DNA of 64,000 nucleotides, from the NCBI RefSeq assembly GCF_019795295.1, contig NZ_JAIMCG010000001.1:62001-126000 (forward strand). Reading direction: 5' to 3'. Below, in pieces: positions 8,086 to 17,343 of this stretch. The notes under the pieces are model-generated. The model searched no databases. It saw only the letters and a list, made by a program, of their open reading frames with translations, and was not told the origin of the DNA. The position numbers and the translations under genes were made by a program. Source of the DNA: Cupriavidus sp. AU9028. GTDB lineage: Bacteria > Pseudomonadota > Gammaproteobacteria > Burkholderiales > Burkholderiaceae. The stretch's first letter is position 1, and each line of letters begins with the position of its first letter.

Positions 8086-9759
8086 ATGCCACGCCTGCTG
8101 CGGCAGTCGGTGGCCGTGCTGCTCGCGCTGAGCGTGGCGTTGCCCGCGTGGCCGCAGGCCAGCGCGGTGGCGCCATTGCCCGGCTTGTCGCTGGATCCGG
8201 ACGGGGCCAACGACCAGGTGTTCGACAACCTCAATCGCAGCGTCCGCGCCGGTCAGCAATCGGAATTCGGGCTGCGCAATCCGAACCCGGTCGTTGAGAG
8301 CAACGGCATCCAGCTGCCGGACATGGGCGACCCGTCCACCGCCTCGCTGTCGCCCGACATGGAGAAGCGGCTGGGCGACCGCATCATGCGTGATATCCGG
8401 CGTGATCCGCAGTACGTCGGCGATGCGCTGCTGGCCGACTATCTGAACGCACTGGGCTACCGGCTGATCCACGCGGCGCGACGGCAGAACCTCGCTGGCA
8501 CTGGTGGCGGCGGCACCTTCGCCTCCGGTTTCGAGCTGTTCGCCATCCGCGACCGCACCATCAATGCCTTTGCGCTGCCAGGCGGCTATATCGGCGTGCA
8601 CACCGGGTTGCTGGTGCAGTCGGAGACCGAGTCGGAACTGGCGTCGGTGGTCGGCCACGAGATCGGTCACGTGACGCAGCGGCATATCGCGCGCGGCATC
8701 GGCAGCAGCGACCAGTCGATGTGGATCGCATTGGCGTCGATGGTGCTCGCGGGCCTGGCGGCAACCGCGAGCCCCGATGCCGCTGCCGCGGTGGCGATGG
8801 GAGGGCAGGGTGCCGCGCTCGCCCATCAATTGTCGTTTTCGCGCGGTGCCGAGCGCGAGGCGGACCGGGTCGGCTTCCAGATCCTGTCGGCGGCGGGCTT
8901 CGACCCGCAAGGCATGCCGGACTTCTTCCGGCGCCTGCAGCGGGTCACGGGCATCTCCGAGAATGCGGTTCCCGGTTACGTGCGCACCCACCCGCTGACG
9001 TCGGAGCGGATCGCGGACATGCAGGACCGCGCCAGCCACATCCCCGAGCGCAAGGTCCCGAGCACGCCAGAGTACGAATTCGCACGCGCACGGGCCCGGG
9101 TGCTGCAGGAGTCCAATCCGAGCGACATCCAGAATGCGCGCGCCGCGATGGAAGCGCAGCTTGCCGGCGCCTCCCCGATGCGGCGTCCCGCGCTCTACTA
9201 CGGCATCGCGCTGGCCGAGCAGCGGCTGGGACGGCTGGCGCAGGCCGAGCAGGCGCTGGCGGAGGCGCGGCGCCTGTACGGCAATATTCCCGGGGTGACG
9301 TCCGGCAGTCCGATGCTCGACGTGATGACGAGCGAGCTGGCCCGCGCCAGGGGCCGGGTGCCGGAAGCGCTGGCCCAGGCACAGGCCTCGATGCGCGCCT
9401 TCCCGCTGTCGCGGGCCGTCGCGCTGAGCTACGCGGAAACGTTGCTGGGAGCCGGGCGCGGCAACGAACTGGTGGAATTCCTGCGCGCCCGCACCCGCGA
9501 GGAAGGCTCCCGGGCCGAATGGTGGGAGCTGCTCGCCCGCGCGTATGCGGCGCAGGGCAAGCGCGTGCAGCAGCATCAGGCACTGGCGGAGAAGTACGTG
9601 CGCGACGGCGCGTGGCAGGCGGCCATCGAACAGCTGCGCATCGCGCGCAATGCCGGCGACGGCGACTTCTATACCCTGTCCGAGGTCGATGCCCGCCTGC
9701 ACCAGCTGGAGCGGCAATACCGGGAGGAGCGACAGGACGACAAGGGCTTGCCGAACTGA
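8086..9759 (+). CDS. bepA: BepA-like M48 periplasmic metalloprotease/chaperone with TPR domain
   Basis: 557 aa from the ATG at 8086, which starts directly on a signal peptide ([20 protein letters not shown], cleavage after WPQA). An in-frame ATG at 7981 would add 35 basic residues before it and is less likely. The zinc protease motif HEIGH is at 191-195, and the third ligand lies in AEREAD near 255-260. The second half is TPR-like helical repeats, as in BepA/YfgC. These proteins act in the periplasm on outer-membrane assembly, helping LptD maturation and degrading stalled substrates. Length and domain order match the family. Confidence 0.9.
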   Translation: MPRLLRQSVAVLLALSVALPAWPQASAVAPLPGLSLDPDGANDQVFDNLNRSVRAGQQSEFGLRNPNPVVESNGIQLPDMGDPSTASLSPDMEKRLGDRIMRDIRRDPQYVGDALLADYLNALGYRLIHAARRQNLAGTGGGGTFASGFELFAIRDRTINAFALPGGYIGVHTGLLVQSETESELASVVGHEIGHVTQRHIARGIGSSDQSMWIALASMVLAGLAATASPDAAAAVAMGGQGAALAHQLSFSRGAEREADRVGFQILSAAGFDPQGMPDFFRRLQRVTGISENAVPGYVRTHPLTSERIADMQDRASHIPERKVPSTPEYEFARARARVLQESNPSDIQNARAAMEAQLAGASPMRRPALYYGIALAEQRLGRLAQAEQALAEARRLYGNIPGVTSGSPMLDVMTSELARARGRVPEALAQAQASMRAFPLSRAVALSYAETLLGAGRGNELVEFLRARTREEGSRAEWWELLARAYAAQGKRVQQHQALAEKYVRDGAWQAAIEQLRIARNAGDGDFYTLSEVDARLHQLERQYREERQDDKGLPN

Positions 9760-9771
9760 GCGGCAGTCGCG

Positions 9772-10368
9772 TCAATTGGCCGGCTCTGTGGCCGGCCCTG
9801 CGGCCGGGGCCGGCTTGCGCACGAAGCCGTAGCGACGTGGCACGTCGTCTGCGGCGATCGGTTCGATCGACAGCTCCAGTCCCGGCAGGCGCAGGCGGCC
9901 CAGTTCCGCACCGCATGCCTCGCCATGCCACTGGCACAGCGCGGTGAAGCCGTCCAGGTCGTGGTCATGCAGCAGCGCCGCGTGTGTTCCGGTTTCGCCT
10001 TCCACTTCACCCGCCATCACCACGTTGCCCTGCTCGTCGACATGGCAGGCCGAGGCCGTAAAGGCGCGATCGGTGGTGGTGCGCAGCGCGTCGCCGTGCA
10101 GGCGCAGGATCCAGGGGGAGTAGTCCAGCGCGACGAAGACACGTTGCGGACCGTTCTGGAAATACCAGGCGCCGCTGTCGTCGCGCAGGTAGTTGCGCTC
10201 GATGAAGGCGATCAGCGCGGGCAGCCGGATGGGGTCGCCGGACAGGCCGTTCTGCTGGGCGTACTCGTTGCGCAGCCGCCATTGTCCGCGCCGGTCCAGT
10301 CCCAGCCAGCCGTAGCAATACGGCACGTTCGGCCAGCGGGCCATCGCTTGCTTGACGATATCGTCCAT
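9772..10368 (-). CDS. Conserved protein of unknown function
   Basis: 198 aa, soluble, no signal peptide or membrane segment. I do not recognise a named domain with confidence. The sequence is regular and globular: PYCYGWLGLDRRGQWRL near the N-terminus, then VFVALDYSPWILRL, then a Cys/His-containing stretch (CQWHGEACGAELG), ending in a low-complexity Ala/Pro tail. It overlaps no neighbour, converges on bepA, and is followed upstream by the YheT-type hydrolase on the same strand, 37 bp away, so the two may be co-transcribed. Coding is supported by length, frame-specific base bias and the ATG at 10368. Confidence 0.7.
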   Translation of the reverse strand: MDDIVKQAMARWPNVPYCYGWLGLDRRGQWRLRNEYAQQNGLSGDPIRLPALIAFIERNYLRDDSGAWYFQNGPQRVFVALDYSPWILRLHGDALRTTTDRAFTASACHVDEQGNVVMAGEVEGETGTHAALLHDHDLDGFTALCQWHGEACGAELGRLRLPGLELSIEPIAADDVPRRYGFVRKPAPAAGPATEPAN

Positions 10369-10405
10369 TGCCTGGTCTCCGGTTGCGTCGCGACGACGGG
10401 CGGTC

Positions 10406-11530
10406 TCAAATCCCGCGTCCGTCTCGGTCGAGGCTGTCGAAAAAGCCGAGGATGCGCTGGGGCAGCCAATCGGCGGCGCCGGGCAGCACGCCGGCCTGCT
10501 CCAGCGACCGTGCCGGGATGCGGATCACCGGCAGATGCCGGCGCCAGCCTGACGGCGGGGTCAGGAAGCCGACATGGCCGCCGTGCTCGGGCTGGTCCAG
10601 CACGATGTCCGCGCTGACCTCGCCCGGACCAGGCAGATGACGCCCCGGCAGGAAGGGGTCGTTGCGTGCGTTGAGCACCAGCGTCGGCACCGCCACCGCA
10701 CGCAGCACCGGTTTGCTGGCCGCCCGCGCCCAGTAGTCGTCGGTGTCCCGAAACCCGTGCAGCGGTGCGGTGACCACGTTGTCGAAGGCGTACAGGTCGC
10801 GGCTCGCCATCAGGGCGTGGCGGTCGAACAGACCCGGATACTGCGCCAGCTTGGCCAGCGACTTGCGCTTGAGCGTGCGCAGGAACATCCGGGTGTAGAC
10901 CATGTTGAAACCGGCGGACAGGGCCGCGCCGCCGGCAGCCAGGTCCAGGGGCGCGGACACGGAGGCTGCCGCCCGCAGATAGCGCGCGCTGCCGCCCGCC
11001 TCGCCCAGATAGCGCAGCAGCGCATTGCCGCCCAGCGAGATACCGACCGCATAGAGCCGGCGCCGCGCACCGTGCCGTTCACGCAGCCGCTGCAGGATCC
11101 AGCCGATCTCTTCGTAGTCGCCGGAATGATAGAAGCGCGGCGCCAGGTTCAGCTCGCCGGAGCAGCCGCGGAAATGCGGGATCACGCCCTGCCAGCCGCG
11201 CGGGGCCAGCGCCTGCATCAGCGACTGCGCATAATGGCTGCGGGAGTCGCCCTCGAGCCCGTGGAACATCACCAGCAGCGGCGCATCGGCCGCGGCGGGG
11301 TGGGTGGTCCAGTCGAGGTCGATGAAGTCGCCGTCGGGTGTGTTCCAGCGTTCCCGGCGGAAGGATACGCGCTGCCGGCGCACCAGGCGGGCCGGGATGA
11401 TGGTCTGCGCGTGGCCGTCGCGCAGCCACCACGGCATGCTCCGCCCGGCGCCGAACGAGGCGGCGGCATCGGCGCGGTCGGCCACGGTGGCGAGCAGGGA
11501 GTCTGGCGAGCGGTCGGTCAGGCGGGGCAT
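10406..11530 (-). CDS. YheT-type alpha/beta hydrolase
   Basis: 374 aa. The alpha/beta-hydrolase fold is indicated by MFHGLEGDS (oxyanion HG motif), the nucleophile elbow GISLGGNA around residue 163, and a C-terminal half carrying NARNDPFLP (acid) and QPEHGGHVGF (catalytic His). The N-terminal WWLRDGHAQTI pattern and overall length match the YheT/UPF0017 group of esterases, whose physiological substrate is unknown. The start at 11530 gives MPRLTDRS; an internal start cannot be excluded because residues 1-30 are poorly conserved in the family. Confidence 0.85.
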   Translation of the reverse strand: MPRLTDRSPDSLLATVADRADAAASFGAGRSMPWWLRDGHAQTIIPARLVRRQRVSFRRERWNTPDGDFIDLDWTTHPAAADAPLLVMFHGLEGDSRSHYAQSLMQALAPRGWQGVIPHFRGCSGELNLAPRFYHSGDYEEIGWILQRLRERHGARRRLYAVGISLGGNALLRYLGEAGGSARYLRAAASVSAPLDLAAGGAALSAGFNMVYTRMFLRTLKRKSLAKLAQYPGLFDRHALMASRDLYAFDNVVTAPLHGFRDTDDYWARAASKPVLRAVAVPTLVLNARNDPFLPGRHLPGPGEVSADIVLDQPEHGGHVGFLTPPSGWRRHLPVIRIPARSLEQAGVLPGAADWLPQRILGFFDSLDRDGRGI

Positions 11531-11576
11531 CGGCAGCGGCGGCGCAAGGGCAAGCCCGCGCCCGGGGCGAGCGGAG

Positions 11577-12017
11577 TCAGTGCAGCGCCTGCTTCGAGGT
11601 GGCGGTCGAGATGGCCACCCGGGCGGCGTTGGCCTGGCTGCAATGGATATGGGCGATACGCCAGCCTTCGTGGTTCTGCATCAGCACGTAGGTGGTATGG
11701 ACGTAGAGATCGGCCTCGACCCGGTTGGCGCCGAAGCGCAGCGCCTCCGTCACGTCGAAGATCGACACGCCAAGGGTCGAATGGCTGCTGGTTTCGAGCA
11801 CGTCGATCAGGATCGGCTGCCGCTCCAGCATCTCCAGGAACATCTGCCGCAGCGGCTCATGCCCGATCAGTCGTTTGCCGTCGGGCATCACGCAGGTAAT
11901 CGAGTCCTCGTCCAGCCACAGGCGCAACGCGCCGTCGGCGTCGCGCATCTTCAGGGCTTCGCGGAAGGCTTCGACGATGTCTTCTGCGGAATCGAACAGG
12001 CGGGCAAAGCGTGGCAT
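11577..12017 (-). CDS. SnoaL/ketosteroid-isomerase-like small protein
   Basis: 146 aa. The pattern FREALKMRDADGALRLWLDEDSITCVMPDG, then a cone-shaped-barrel pattern ending WRIAHIHCS, matches the NTF2-like SnoaL/DUF4440 superfamily. Members are small isomerases, hydrolases or ligand-binding proteins, so the actual role is open. The ATG at 12017 is chosen because longer readings overlap waaF and read through low-complexity sequence. It is on the same strand and just downstream of waaF (61 bp). Confidence 0.75.
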   Translation of the reverse strand: MPRFARLFDSAEDIVEAFREALKMRDADGALRLWLDEDSITCVMPDGKRLIGHEPLRQMFLEMLERQPILIDVLETSSHSTLGVSIFDVTEALRFGANRVEADLYVHTTYVLMQNHEGWRIAHIHCSQANAARVAISTATSKQALH

Positions 12018-12078
12018 GGAGGAATCGGTCGTTGCGGGGGCGTTTGCGACGCCAGGCGGTTGGACGCAGGAAGAGGCT

Positions 12079-13101
12079 TCAGGGGCGCTGCAGCAGCCTG
12101 CGCAGCTCGACGAACACCATTTCGGGCTCGATACCACGCAGGCAACGGAGGTGACTCAACGGGCACTCCCGCTCGAAACACGGGCTGCACTCGAGCTGGA
12201 GCCACATGATACTCGCAGCTTGTGACAGCGGGGGCGTATGGCGCGGGTCGCTCGAACCGAACACAGCCACCTGTGACCGGTTCAGCGCGGCGGTGACGTG
12301 CATGAGCCCCGAGTCATTGCAGACGGCTGCTTCCGACATGGCCAGCAGGTCGATCGCATCGTCCAGCGAGGTCTGCCCGCACAGGTTGCGCACGAACGGC
12401 GCCTCCTGGCAGATCGCGTCCGCGGTTTCCGCATCCTTGGCCGAGCCCAGGGCGACGATCTGCGCATAGGGGAAGGAGCGGCGCAGCATCTGCGCGAGCG
12501 CGGCGAAGTGCGAGGCCGGCCAGCGCTTGGCCGGGCCATACTCCGCGCCTGGGCAGAAGGCGATCAGCCGCGTATTGGCGGAGACGCCGAAGCGTTCGGC
12601 GGTGCGCGCCAGGCGCACCGGGTCGACGCGCAGCCTGGGGTCAGGCAGCGACTCCGGCAGCCGGGCGCCGGGCTTGAGCGCCAGCCGCGCGTAGTGCTCG
12701 ACCATCGGCGGCCGGTTCTTGCGCGGCGGGTTGGCATGGCGCACGTTCAGCAGCCCGAAGCGCGCTTCCCCGCGGTAGCCGACCCGCAGCGGTATCCCGG
12801 CCAGCCACGGAATCAGCGCGGATTTGACCGAGTTGGGCAGCACATAGGCGACGTCATAGCCTTCGTTCTTCAGCTGCTGGGCAAACAGCAGCCGGGCGGA
12901 CAGCTGCAGCTTGCCGTGCGCGAGCTCGCTGGGAAAGACACGGCCGACCTCCGGCATGCGGGCGAGCACCGGCGCCACCCACTTGGGGGCCAGGACATCG
13001 ATGACGATCCTGGGGTACCGCTGCTTGAGCAGCGCGAACATGGGCTGTGCCATCAGGGCGTCGCCAATCCAGTTGGGGGCGATGACGAGGGCTTTCTTCA
13101 T
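12079..13101 (-). CDS. waaF: ADP-heptose:LPS heptosyltransferase II
   Basis: 340 aa. WaaF adds the second L-glycero-D-manno-heptose to the lipopolysaccharide inner core in the cytoplasm, using ADP-heptose. The GT9-family signature is seen at the N-terminus (MKKALVIAPNWIGDALMAQP) and in the C-terminal half: FCPGAEYGPAKRWP, then CGQTSLDDAIDLL, then AVCNDSGLMHVTAAL. The last 40 residues carry the usual cysteine-rich tail (LECSPCFERECPL). A TTG codon two codons upstream could also start it, but the ATG at 13101 is preferred. Confidence 0.94.
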   Translation of the reverse strand: MKKALVIAPNWIGDALMAQPMFALLKQRYPRIVIDVLAPKWVAPVLARMPEVGRVFPSELAHGKLQLSARLLFAQQLKNEGYDVAYVLPNSVKSALIPWLAGIPLRVGYRGEARFGLLNVRHANPPRKNRPPMVEHYARLALKPGARLPESLPDPRLRVDPVRLARTAERFGVSANTRLIAFCPGAEYGPAKRWPASHFAALAQMLRRSFPYAQIVALGSAKDAETADAICQEAPFVRNLCGQTSLDDAIDLLAMSEAAVCNDSGLMHVTAALNRSQVAVFGSSDPRHTPPLSQAASIMWLQLECSPCFERECPLSHLRCLRGIEPEMVFVELRRLLQRP

Positions 13102-13312
13102 GGGCAATACTTGGCCGCCGCCGCATCACGGCGGGTCGGTCGAAAATGGCTGCGCTGCCGGGGGCCTGCGGGGCCTGGCAACAGCCGGGAGCGAGCCCGG
13201 CATGAACGAACCCCGGCGGGCGGCGGGCCGCGCCGGGGTCTCGGTGGAGGAACGAGCCGCCGTGCCGCCCGGACAGGGGCAGGGGCGGCGACGGGCGCAG
13301 GCCCGCGCAGGT

Positions 13313-13507
13313 TCAGTGGTGACCCTTCAGGACCACGCCTTCCTTCAGCTTGTACACCGTGCCGCAGTACGGGCACTTGGCCTGGCCGGTATCGCCGATA
13401 TCCAGGAACACGCGCGGATGGTAATTCCACGCGGGCGTATTCGGGGTAGGGCAGTGCAGTGGCAGGTCTTCGGCGCCAATCTCTACGGCTTGTACGGTCT
13501 GGGTCAT
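13313..13507 (-). CDS. zf-CHCC zinc-finger domain protein
   Basis: 64 aa. Carries an upstream Cys/His pair (LHCPTPN, WNYHPRVFLDI) and CPYCGTVYKL, the CHCC pattern of the small zinc-finger family related to the mitochondrial complex I subunit NDUFS6. Small proteins of this type commonly lie between ilvE and heptosyltransferase genes in Burkholderiales. Its function in bacteria is not established. The ATG lies 79 bp after the ilvE stop on the same strand, suggesting co-transcription. Confidence 0.88.
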   Translation of the reverse strand: MTQTVQAVEIGAEDLPLHCPTPNTPAWNYHPRVFLDIGDTGQAKCPYCGTVYKLKEGVVLKGHH

Positions 13508-13589
13508 GGTGTTGCGTTTCGATGCGGCAGCGCCGCGACGGTTCGGTTGGATGGGGGTTATCGTTTTTCGTGCAGCCTGATGCCGGGCC

Positions 13590-14510
13590 TCATACGTGCG
13601 TCAGCCAGTGCCGGTACTTCTCGTCATTGCCGCCGACCGCGGAGAAGAAGGCGTCCTGGATCTGCTTCGTGATCGGCCCGCGCCGGCCTTCGCCGATGAT
13701 GCGGTCGTCCAGTTCGCGGATCGGCGTCACCTCGGCGGCAGTACCGGTGAAGAAGGCTTCGTCGGCACAGTAGACCTCGTCCCGCGTGATGCGCTTCTCG
13801 CGCACCTCGATCCCCAGGTCGCGGGCAATCGTCAGCGTCGCGTCGCGGGTGATGCCGTCCAGGCAGGACGCCAGGTCCGGGGTATAGATCACGCCATTGC
13901 GCACGATGAAGACGTTCTCGCCGGAGCCCTCGCTGACGTAGCCATCGGTGTCGAGCAGCAGCGCCTCGTCGTAGCCCAGGCCGGTCGCTTCCTGGTTGGC
14001 CAGGATCGAGTTGATGTAGTAACCGCTCGCTTTCGCCCGGACCAGCGACACGTTGACGTGGTGGCGGGTGAACGAGGAGGTCTTGACGCGGATGCCGCGC
14101 TCCATGCCTTCCTCGCCCAGGTAGGCGCCCCACGGCCAGGCCGCGATGGCGACGTGGATGGTGTTGCCGCGTGCGGAGACGCCCAGCTTTTCCGAGCCGA
14201 TCCACACCAGCGGGCGGATGTAGCAGGACTCCAGCCGGTTGGCGCGCACCACCTCGCATTGGGCCGCTTCGAGCGTGGCCTGATCGAACGGGATCTCCAT
14301 CTGGAAGATCTTGGCCGAGTTGAACAGCCGCCGGGTGTGCTCTTTCAGGCGAAAGATCGCCGTGCCGGCCGGGGTCTTGTACGCCCGCACGCCCTCGAAC
14401 ACGCCCATGCCGTAGTGCAGGGTGTGCGTCAGCACGTGGATTTTGGCGTCGCGCCACTCGATCAGCTTGCCGTCCATCCAGATCTTGCCGTCACGATCGG
14501 CCATCGACAT
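13590..14510 (-). CDS. ilvE: Branched-chain amino acid aminotransferase
   Basis: 306 aa, fold-type IV PLP enzyme that transaminates Val, Leu and Ile with 2-oxoglutarate. N-terminal KIWMDGKLIEW and HTLHYGMGVFEG are typical. SFTRHHVNVSLVRAKASGYY carries the PLP lysine, and DGYVSEGSGENVF and LDGITRDATL follow in the usual order. The start at 14510 (MSMADRD) has GGAG six bases upstream and gives the family's usual length. A longer reading to 14645 would add an unrelated 45-residue extension. Confidence 0.95.
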   Translation of the reverse strand: MSMADRDGKIWMDGKLIEWRDAKIHVLTHTLHYGMGVFEGVRAYKTPAGTAIFRLKEHTRRLFNSAKIFQMEIPFDQATLEAAQCEVVRANRLESCYIRPLVWIGSEKLGVSARGNTIHVAIAAWPWGAYLGEEGMERGIRVKTSSFTRHHVNVSLVRAKASGYYINSILANQEATGLGYDEALLLDTDGYVSEGSGENVFIVRNGVIYTPDLASCLDGITRDATLTIARDLGIEVREKRITRDEVYCADEAFFTGTAAEVTPIRELDDRIIGEGRRGPITKQIQDAFFSAVGGNDEKYRHWLTHV

Positions 14511-14768
14511 GCTCGTCTCCCGCGAAATCATCAAACGATGCAAAGGCAACATTGTAAGCCCGGGCATCCCGGGTGCCAACGCAGGACGATGCCACCGGAC
14601 GGCGCCGACCGGCAGCCAGGCGTTCCCTTTATGCTCCTCGGGCATACCTTAAGTGAAACTTGATCGTTGGTGATGTGGCGGTTGCTTGGTATCGTACTTG
14701 CTATTGGCGTACGGTGGCCCAGGTGCCGCTGCTGCCGCTGTTCAACCGCATACCCGATCACTGCCGTC

Positions 14769-15758
14769 ATGATTCGTACCGCCCTTCGCCTTGCCGCTCT
14801 TGCCACCATCGGTCTTTCTGCCGCCGCGCCCGCCGCCGCCGAGGATGCGGCGCACTGGCCCGGCAACAAGCCGGTCACGATCCTGATGGGCTTTACCGCA
14901 GGGTCGGGCGTCGATATGGTCGGCCGCATCCTGCAGCAGTCGCTGCAGCAGTCGCTTGGCACCACCATCGTCTACGACTACCGGCCGGGCGCGGGCGGCA
15001 ATGTGGCGTCGGAAGTGGTCGCCAATGCACGCCCGGACGGCCATACCCTGCTGCTTGGCACCGCTGCCACGCACGGCATCAACCCGGCGCTGTACAAGAC
15101 GCTGCCGTTCAATGCCGCCACGGACTTCACCCCGATTGCCCCGCTGGTCGAGGTCTCCAACGTACTGACCGTCAATCCGGCAGTGATCGACGTCAAGACA
15201 GTCAAGGAATTCATCGCCAAGGTGAAGGCCAACCCCGGCAAGTACAACTATGCGTCGACCGGCAACGGCACCGGCACCCACCTGGCGTTCGCCGAGTTCA
15301 ACGCACGCGCCGGCCTCGACATGGTGCACGTGCCCTACAAGGGCGGCCCCGATGCGCTGCAGGCGGTGGTCAAGGGCGAGGTCTGCTGCATCTTCAACCA
15401 GGTGCAGAGCGTGCTGCCGCAGTATCAGGCCGGCAAGGTCCGGCTGCTGGGCGTGACCACGGCCAAGCGGGTACCGGTGATCCAGGACGTGCCGACGATC
15501 GCCGAGAGCGGCGTGCCGAACTACAACAGCACCATCTGGTTTGGGCTGTTCGGGCCGAAGGGCCTGGATCCGCAGATCACCCGCAAGATCAATGACGCGG
15601 TTCGCGTCGCGCTGGAAAACCCGGCGCTGCGCCAGCGACTGCTGGACGCCGGCAACACGCCGCGCGTGGAGTCGGTGGAGCAGTTCCAGGCAACGGTGAA
15701 GAACGACCGGGAGAAGTGGGCGAAGGTGGTGAAGACGGTGGGGGCATCGATCGATTGA
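14769..15758 (+). CDS. Bug/TctC-family tripartite tricarboxylate receptor (orphan binding protein)
   Basis: 329 aa periplasmic protein with a signal peptide (MIRTALRLAALATIGLSAAA, cleavage near AAAEDAAHW). The Bug family signature is present: KPVTILMGFTAGSGVDMVGR, then YDYRPGAGGNVASE, and HVPYKGGPDALQAVVKGEV in the second lobe. Such receptors bind small organic acids, often carboxylates or aromatic acids. No TctA/TctB membrane partners are nearby, as is usual for the many orphan Bug receptors of Burkholderiales, so the ligand is unknown. It is divergent from ilvE, with a 258-bp gap holding both promoters. Confidence 0.92.
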   Translation: MIRTALRLAALATIGLSAAAPAAAEDAAHWPGNKPVTILMGFTAGSGVDMVGRILQQSLQQSLGTTIVYDYRPGAGGNVASEVVANARPDGHTLLLGTAATHGINPALYKTLPFNAATDFTPIAPLVEVSNVLTVNPAVIDVKTVKEFIAKVKANPGKYNYASTGNGTGTHLAFAEFNARAGLDMVHVPYKGGPDALQAVVKGEVCCIFNQVQSVLPQYQAGKVRLLGVTTAKRVPVIQDVPTIAESGVPNYNSTIWFGLFGPKGLDPQITRKINDAVRVALENPALRQRLLDAGNTPRVESVEQFQATVKNDREKWAKVVKTVGASID

Positions 15759-15787
15759 TGCGTTGGTTTGGGGGCGAGCGCTCGAAT

Positions 15788-15883
15788 GCCCTCTCCCCGA
15801 CCCTCTCCCGCAAGCGGGAGAGGGGGAACACCGACGGTCTGCTCCCCTCGCCCGCTCGCGGGAGAGGGGCCGGGGGAGAGGGC
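15788..15883. repeat. REPIN-like inverted doublet of a CCCTCTCCCGC palindrome
   Basis: Two related copies in opposite orientation: 15788-15826 and 15844-15883, separated by 17 bp. The left copy contains a perfect 11-bp hairpin (CCCTCTCCCGC, loop AA). The right contains the same hairpin with one mismatch. Both outer ends read GCCCTCTCCCC when taken 5' to 3' towards the centre. The whole unit can fold as one long cruciform. It sits 29 bp after the Bug gene stop and may also act as a transcription end or mRNA stabiliser. Confidence 0.75.
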
Positions 15884-15977
15884 CAGGGTGCGCAAGCATC
15901 CCGGAAATGCCTTCCGAGCCCTCGAAATAACCAGTTAAGCCCCCACTTAACTACCAACGCGCCGGCGGCCATCCCCC

Positions 15978-15983
15978 TATAAT
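15978..15983 (+). promoter_or_regulatory. Perfect -10 hexamer upstream of azlC
   Basis: TATAAT in CCTATAATGG, about 105 bp before the azlC start. No good -35 lies at 16-18 bp (CAACGC is at 17 bp), so promoter strength or activator need is unclear. The rest of the 331-bp gap between the Bug gene and azlC holds the repeat at 15788-15883 and nothing else recognisable. Confidence 0.4.
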
Positions 15984-16089
15984 GGTGCCCTTGCCCGCCG
16001 CCCGCTCGCGGCGGCGCGCCTGCCGGCCGCGGGGCGACGGTGTTCGCCGCATCCGATGAGGCCAGGCGGGTCTTGCTCGTGCCTGCCCC

Positions 16090-16890
16090 ATGACTTCCCC
16101 CCAGCCTTCGGCCTTGCCGCGCTTGTGGCAAAGCCTTTGGTACCGCCTTTGGCTCCGTTACCCCACCGCCGAGCGCGCCGGCTTCCTCGAAGGCTTGCGC
16201 CGCTTTGCGCCGGCGCTGCCCGCTACCTTCTCCTGGGGGCTGGTCACCGGCGTGGCGATGAGCAAGTCGGCGCTGACCGTGCCCGAGGCGATCGGCATGA
16301 GCCTGCTGGTCTACGCCGGGTCGGCGCAGCTGGCGGTGCTGCCGCTGTTTGCCGCGGGCATGCCGCTGTGGACGGTCTGGCTGACGGCGCTGGTCGTCAA
16401 CCTGCGCTTCGTCATCTTCAGCGCCGCGCTGCAGCCCCACTTCAGCCACCTGCCGCTGTGGCGTCGCACCATCCTCGGCTCGTTCAACGGCGATCTGCAC
16501 TTCGTCTTCTTCATGCAGCGCTATCCCTCCACCGCGCGCGAGCCGGGGAAAGAGGGCTTCTTCTGGGGCATGGCACTGGTCAACTTCGCCATGTGGCAGG
16601 TCGCCTCGATCGCCGGCATCCTGCTGGCCAGCCTGTTCCCCGACGCCTGGGGCCTCGCGCTGGCCGGCACGCTCGCGCTGATCCCGATCATGATTTCCAC
16701 CATCAGCTCGCGCTCCCTGCTGATGGCGGTCTTCGTCTCGGCGGTGCTCGCGCTGCTGTTCTTCGACTTGCCCTACCGGCTGGGACTGGTGGTGGCAGTG
16801 ACCGGGGCGATCGCCGCCGGCATGGCCAGCGATGCCCTGATGGCGCGCGCCACGCTGGGCCGCATCGGCCGGCGCGGAGAGCGTCGATGA
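16090..16890 (+). CDS. azlC: AzlC-family branched-chain amino acid exporter, large subunit
   Basis: 266 aa with 6-8 membrane segments. The AzlC signature is ALPATFSWGLVTGVAM followed by LLVYAGSAQLAVLPL, and SFNGDLHFVFFMQRYP in the middle. With AzlD it exports branched-chain amino acids and analogues (azaleucine resistance). Its TGA stop overlaps the azlD ATG (ATGA), so translation is coupled. Confidence 0.93.
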   Translation: MTSPQPSALPRLWQSLWYRLWLRYPTAERAGFLEGLRRFAPALPATFSWGLVTGVAMSKSALTVPEAIGMSLLVYAGSAQLAVLPLFAAGMPLWTVWLTALVVNLRFVIFSAALQPHFSHLPLWRRTILGSFNGDLHFVFFMQRYPSTAREPGKEGFFWGMALVNFAMWQVASIAGILLASLFPDAWGLALAGTLALIPIMISTISSRSLLMAVFVSAVLALLFFDLPYRLGLVVAVTGAIAAGMASDALMARATLGRIGRRGERR

Positions 16891-17210
16891 GCCATCTCGA
16901 GATCTGGGTCGCGCTGGTTGGCATGGCGGTGGTCACCATCGTGACCCGCGCCTTCTTCCTGATGGCAGGCGAGCGGGTGACGCTGCCGGATCGGGTACAG
17001 CGGGCGCTGCGGTATGCCCCGGCGGCGGCGCTGGCCGCCATCATCCTGCCGGACCTGATGACCTGGCAGGGCCATTTCACCGCCGGTCTGGAAAACCACA
17101 AGCTGCTGGCCGGCATCGCCGCCGCGCTGTTCTACCTGGCCACGCGCAAGATGCTCGGGATGATCGCGGTCGGCATGGCGGTCTATACCGCGCTGCGGCT
17201 GCTGACCTGA
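16887..17210 (+). CDS. azlD: AzlD-family exporter, small subunit
   Basis: 107 aa with 3-4 membrane segments. The motifs TIVTRAFFLMAG and LRYAPAAALAAIILPD are characteristic of the AzlD small subunit, the obligate partner of AzlC. The start at 16887 overlaps the azlC stop by 4 bases. Length and position are normal for the pair. Confidence 0.92.
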   Translation: MSHLEIWVALVGMAVVTIVTRAFFLMAGERVTLPDRVQRALRYAPAAALAAIILPDLMTWQGHFTAGLENHKLLAGIAAALFYLATRKMLGMIAVGMAVYTALRLLT

Positions 17211-17343
17211 CCGCGGCGGGCCTTGTGTGCCCGAGCGGACACGGGAACGCGGCCGTGCGCGGTGCCGCGCCCGCTCCGGCCGCAAAAGGGGGGCGTCATT
17301 CAGGTAAAATGAGGACTTTTCAGAACCGTCCCCCGCCAGAGCC

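Noticed and set aside
7816-9717. 633-codon minus-strand frame opposite bepA
   Set aside because: Shadow of bepA; His/Gln/Arg-rich without motifs.
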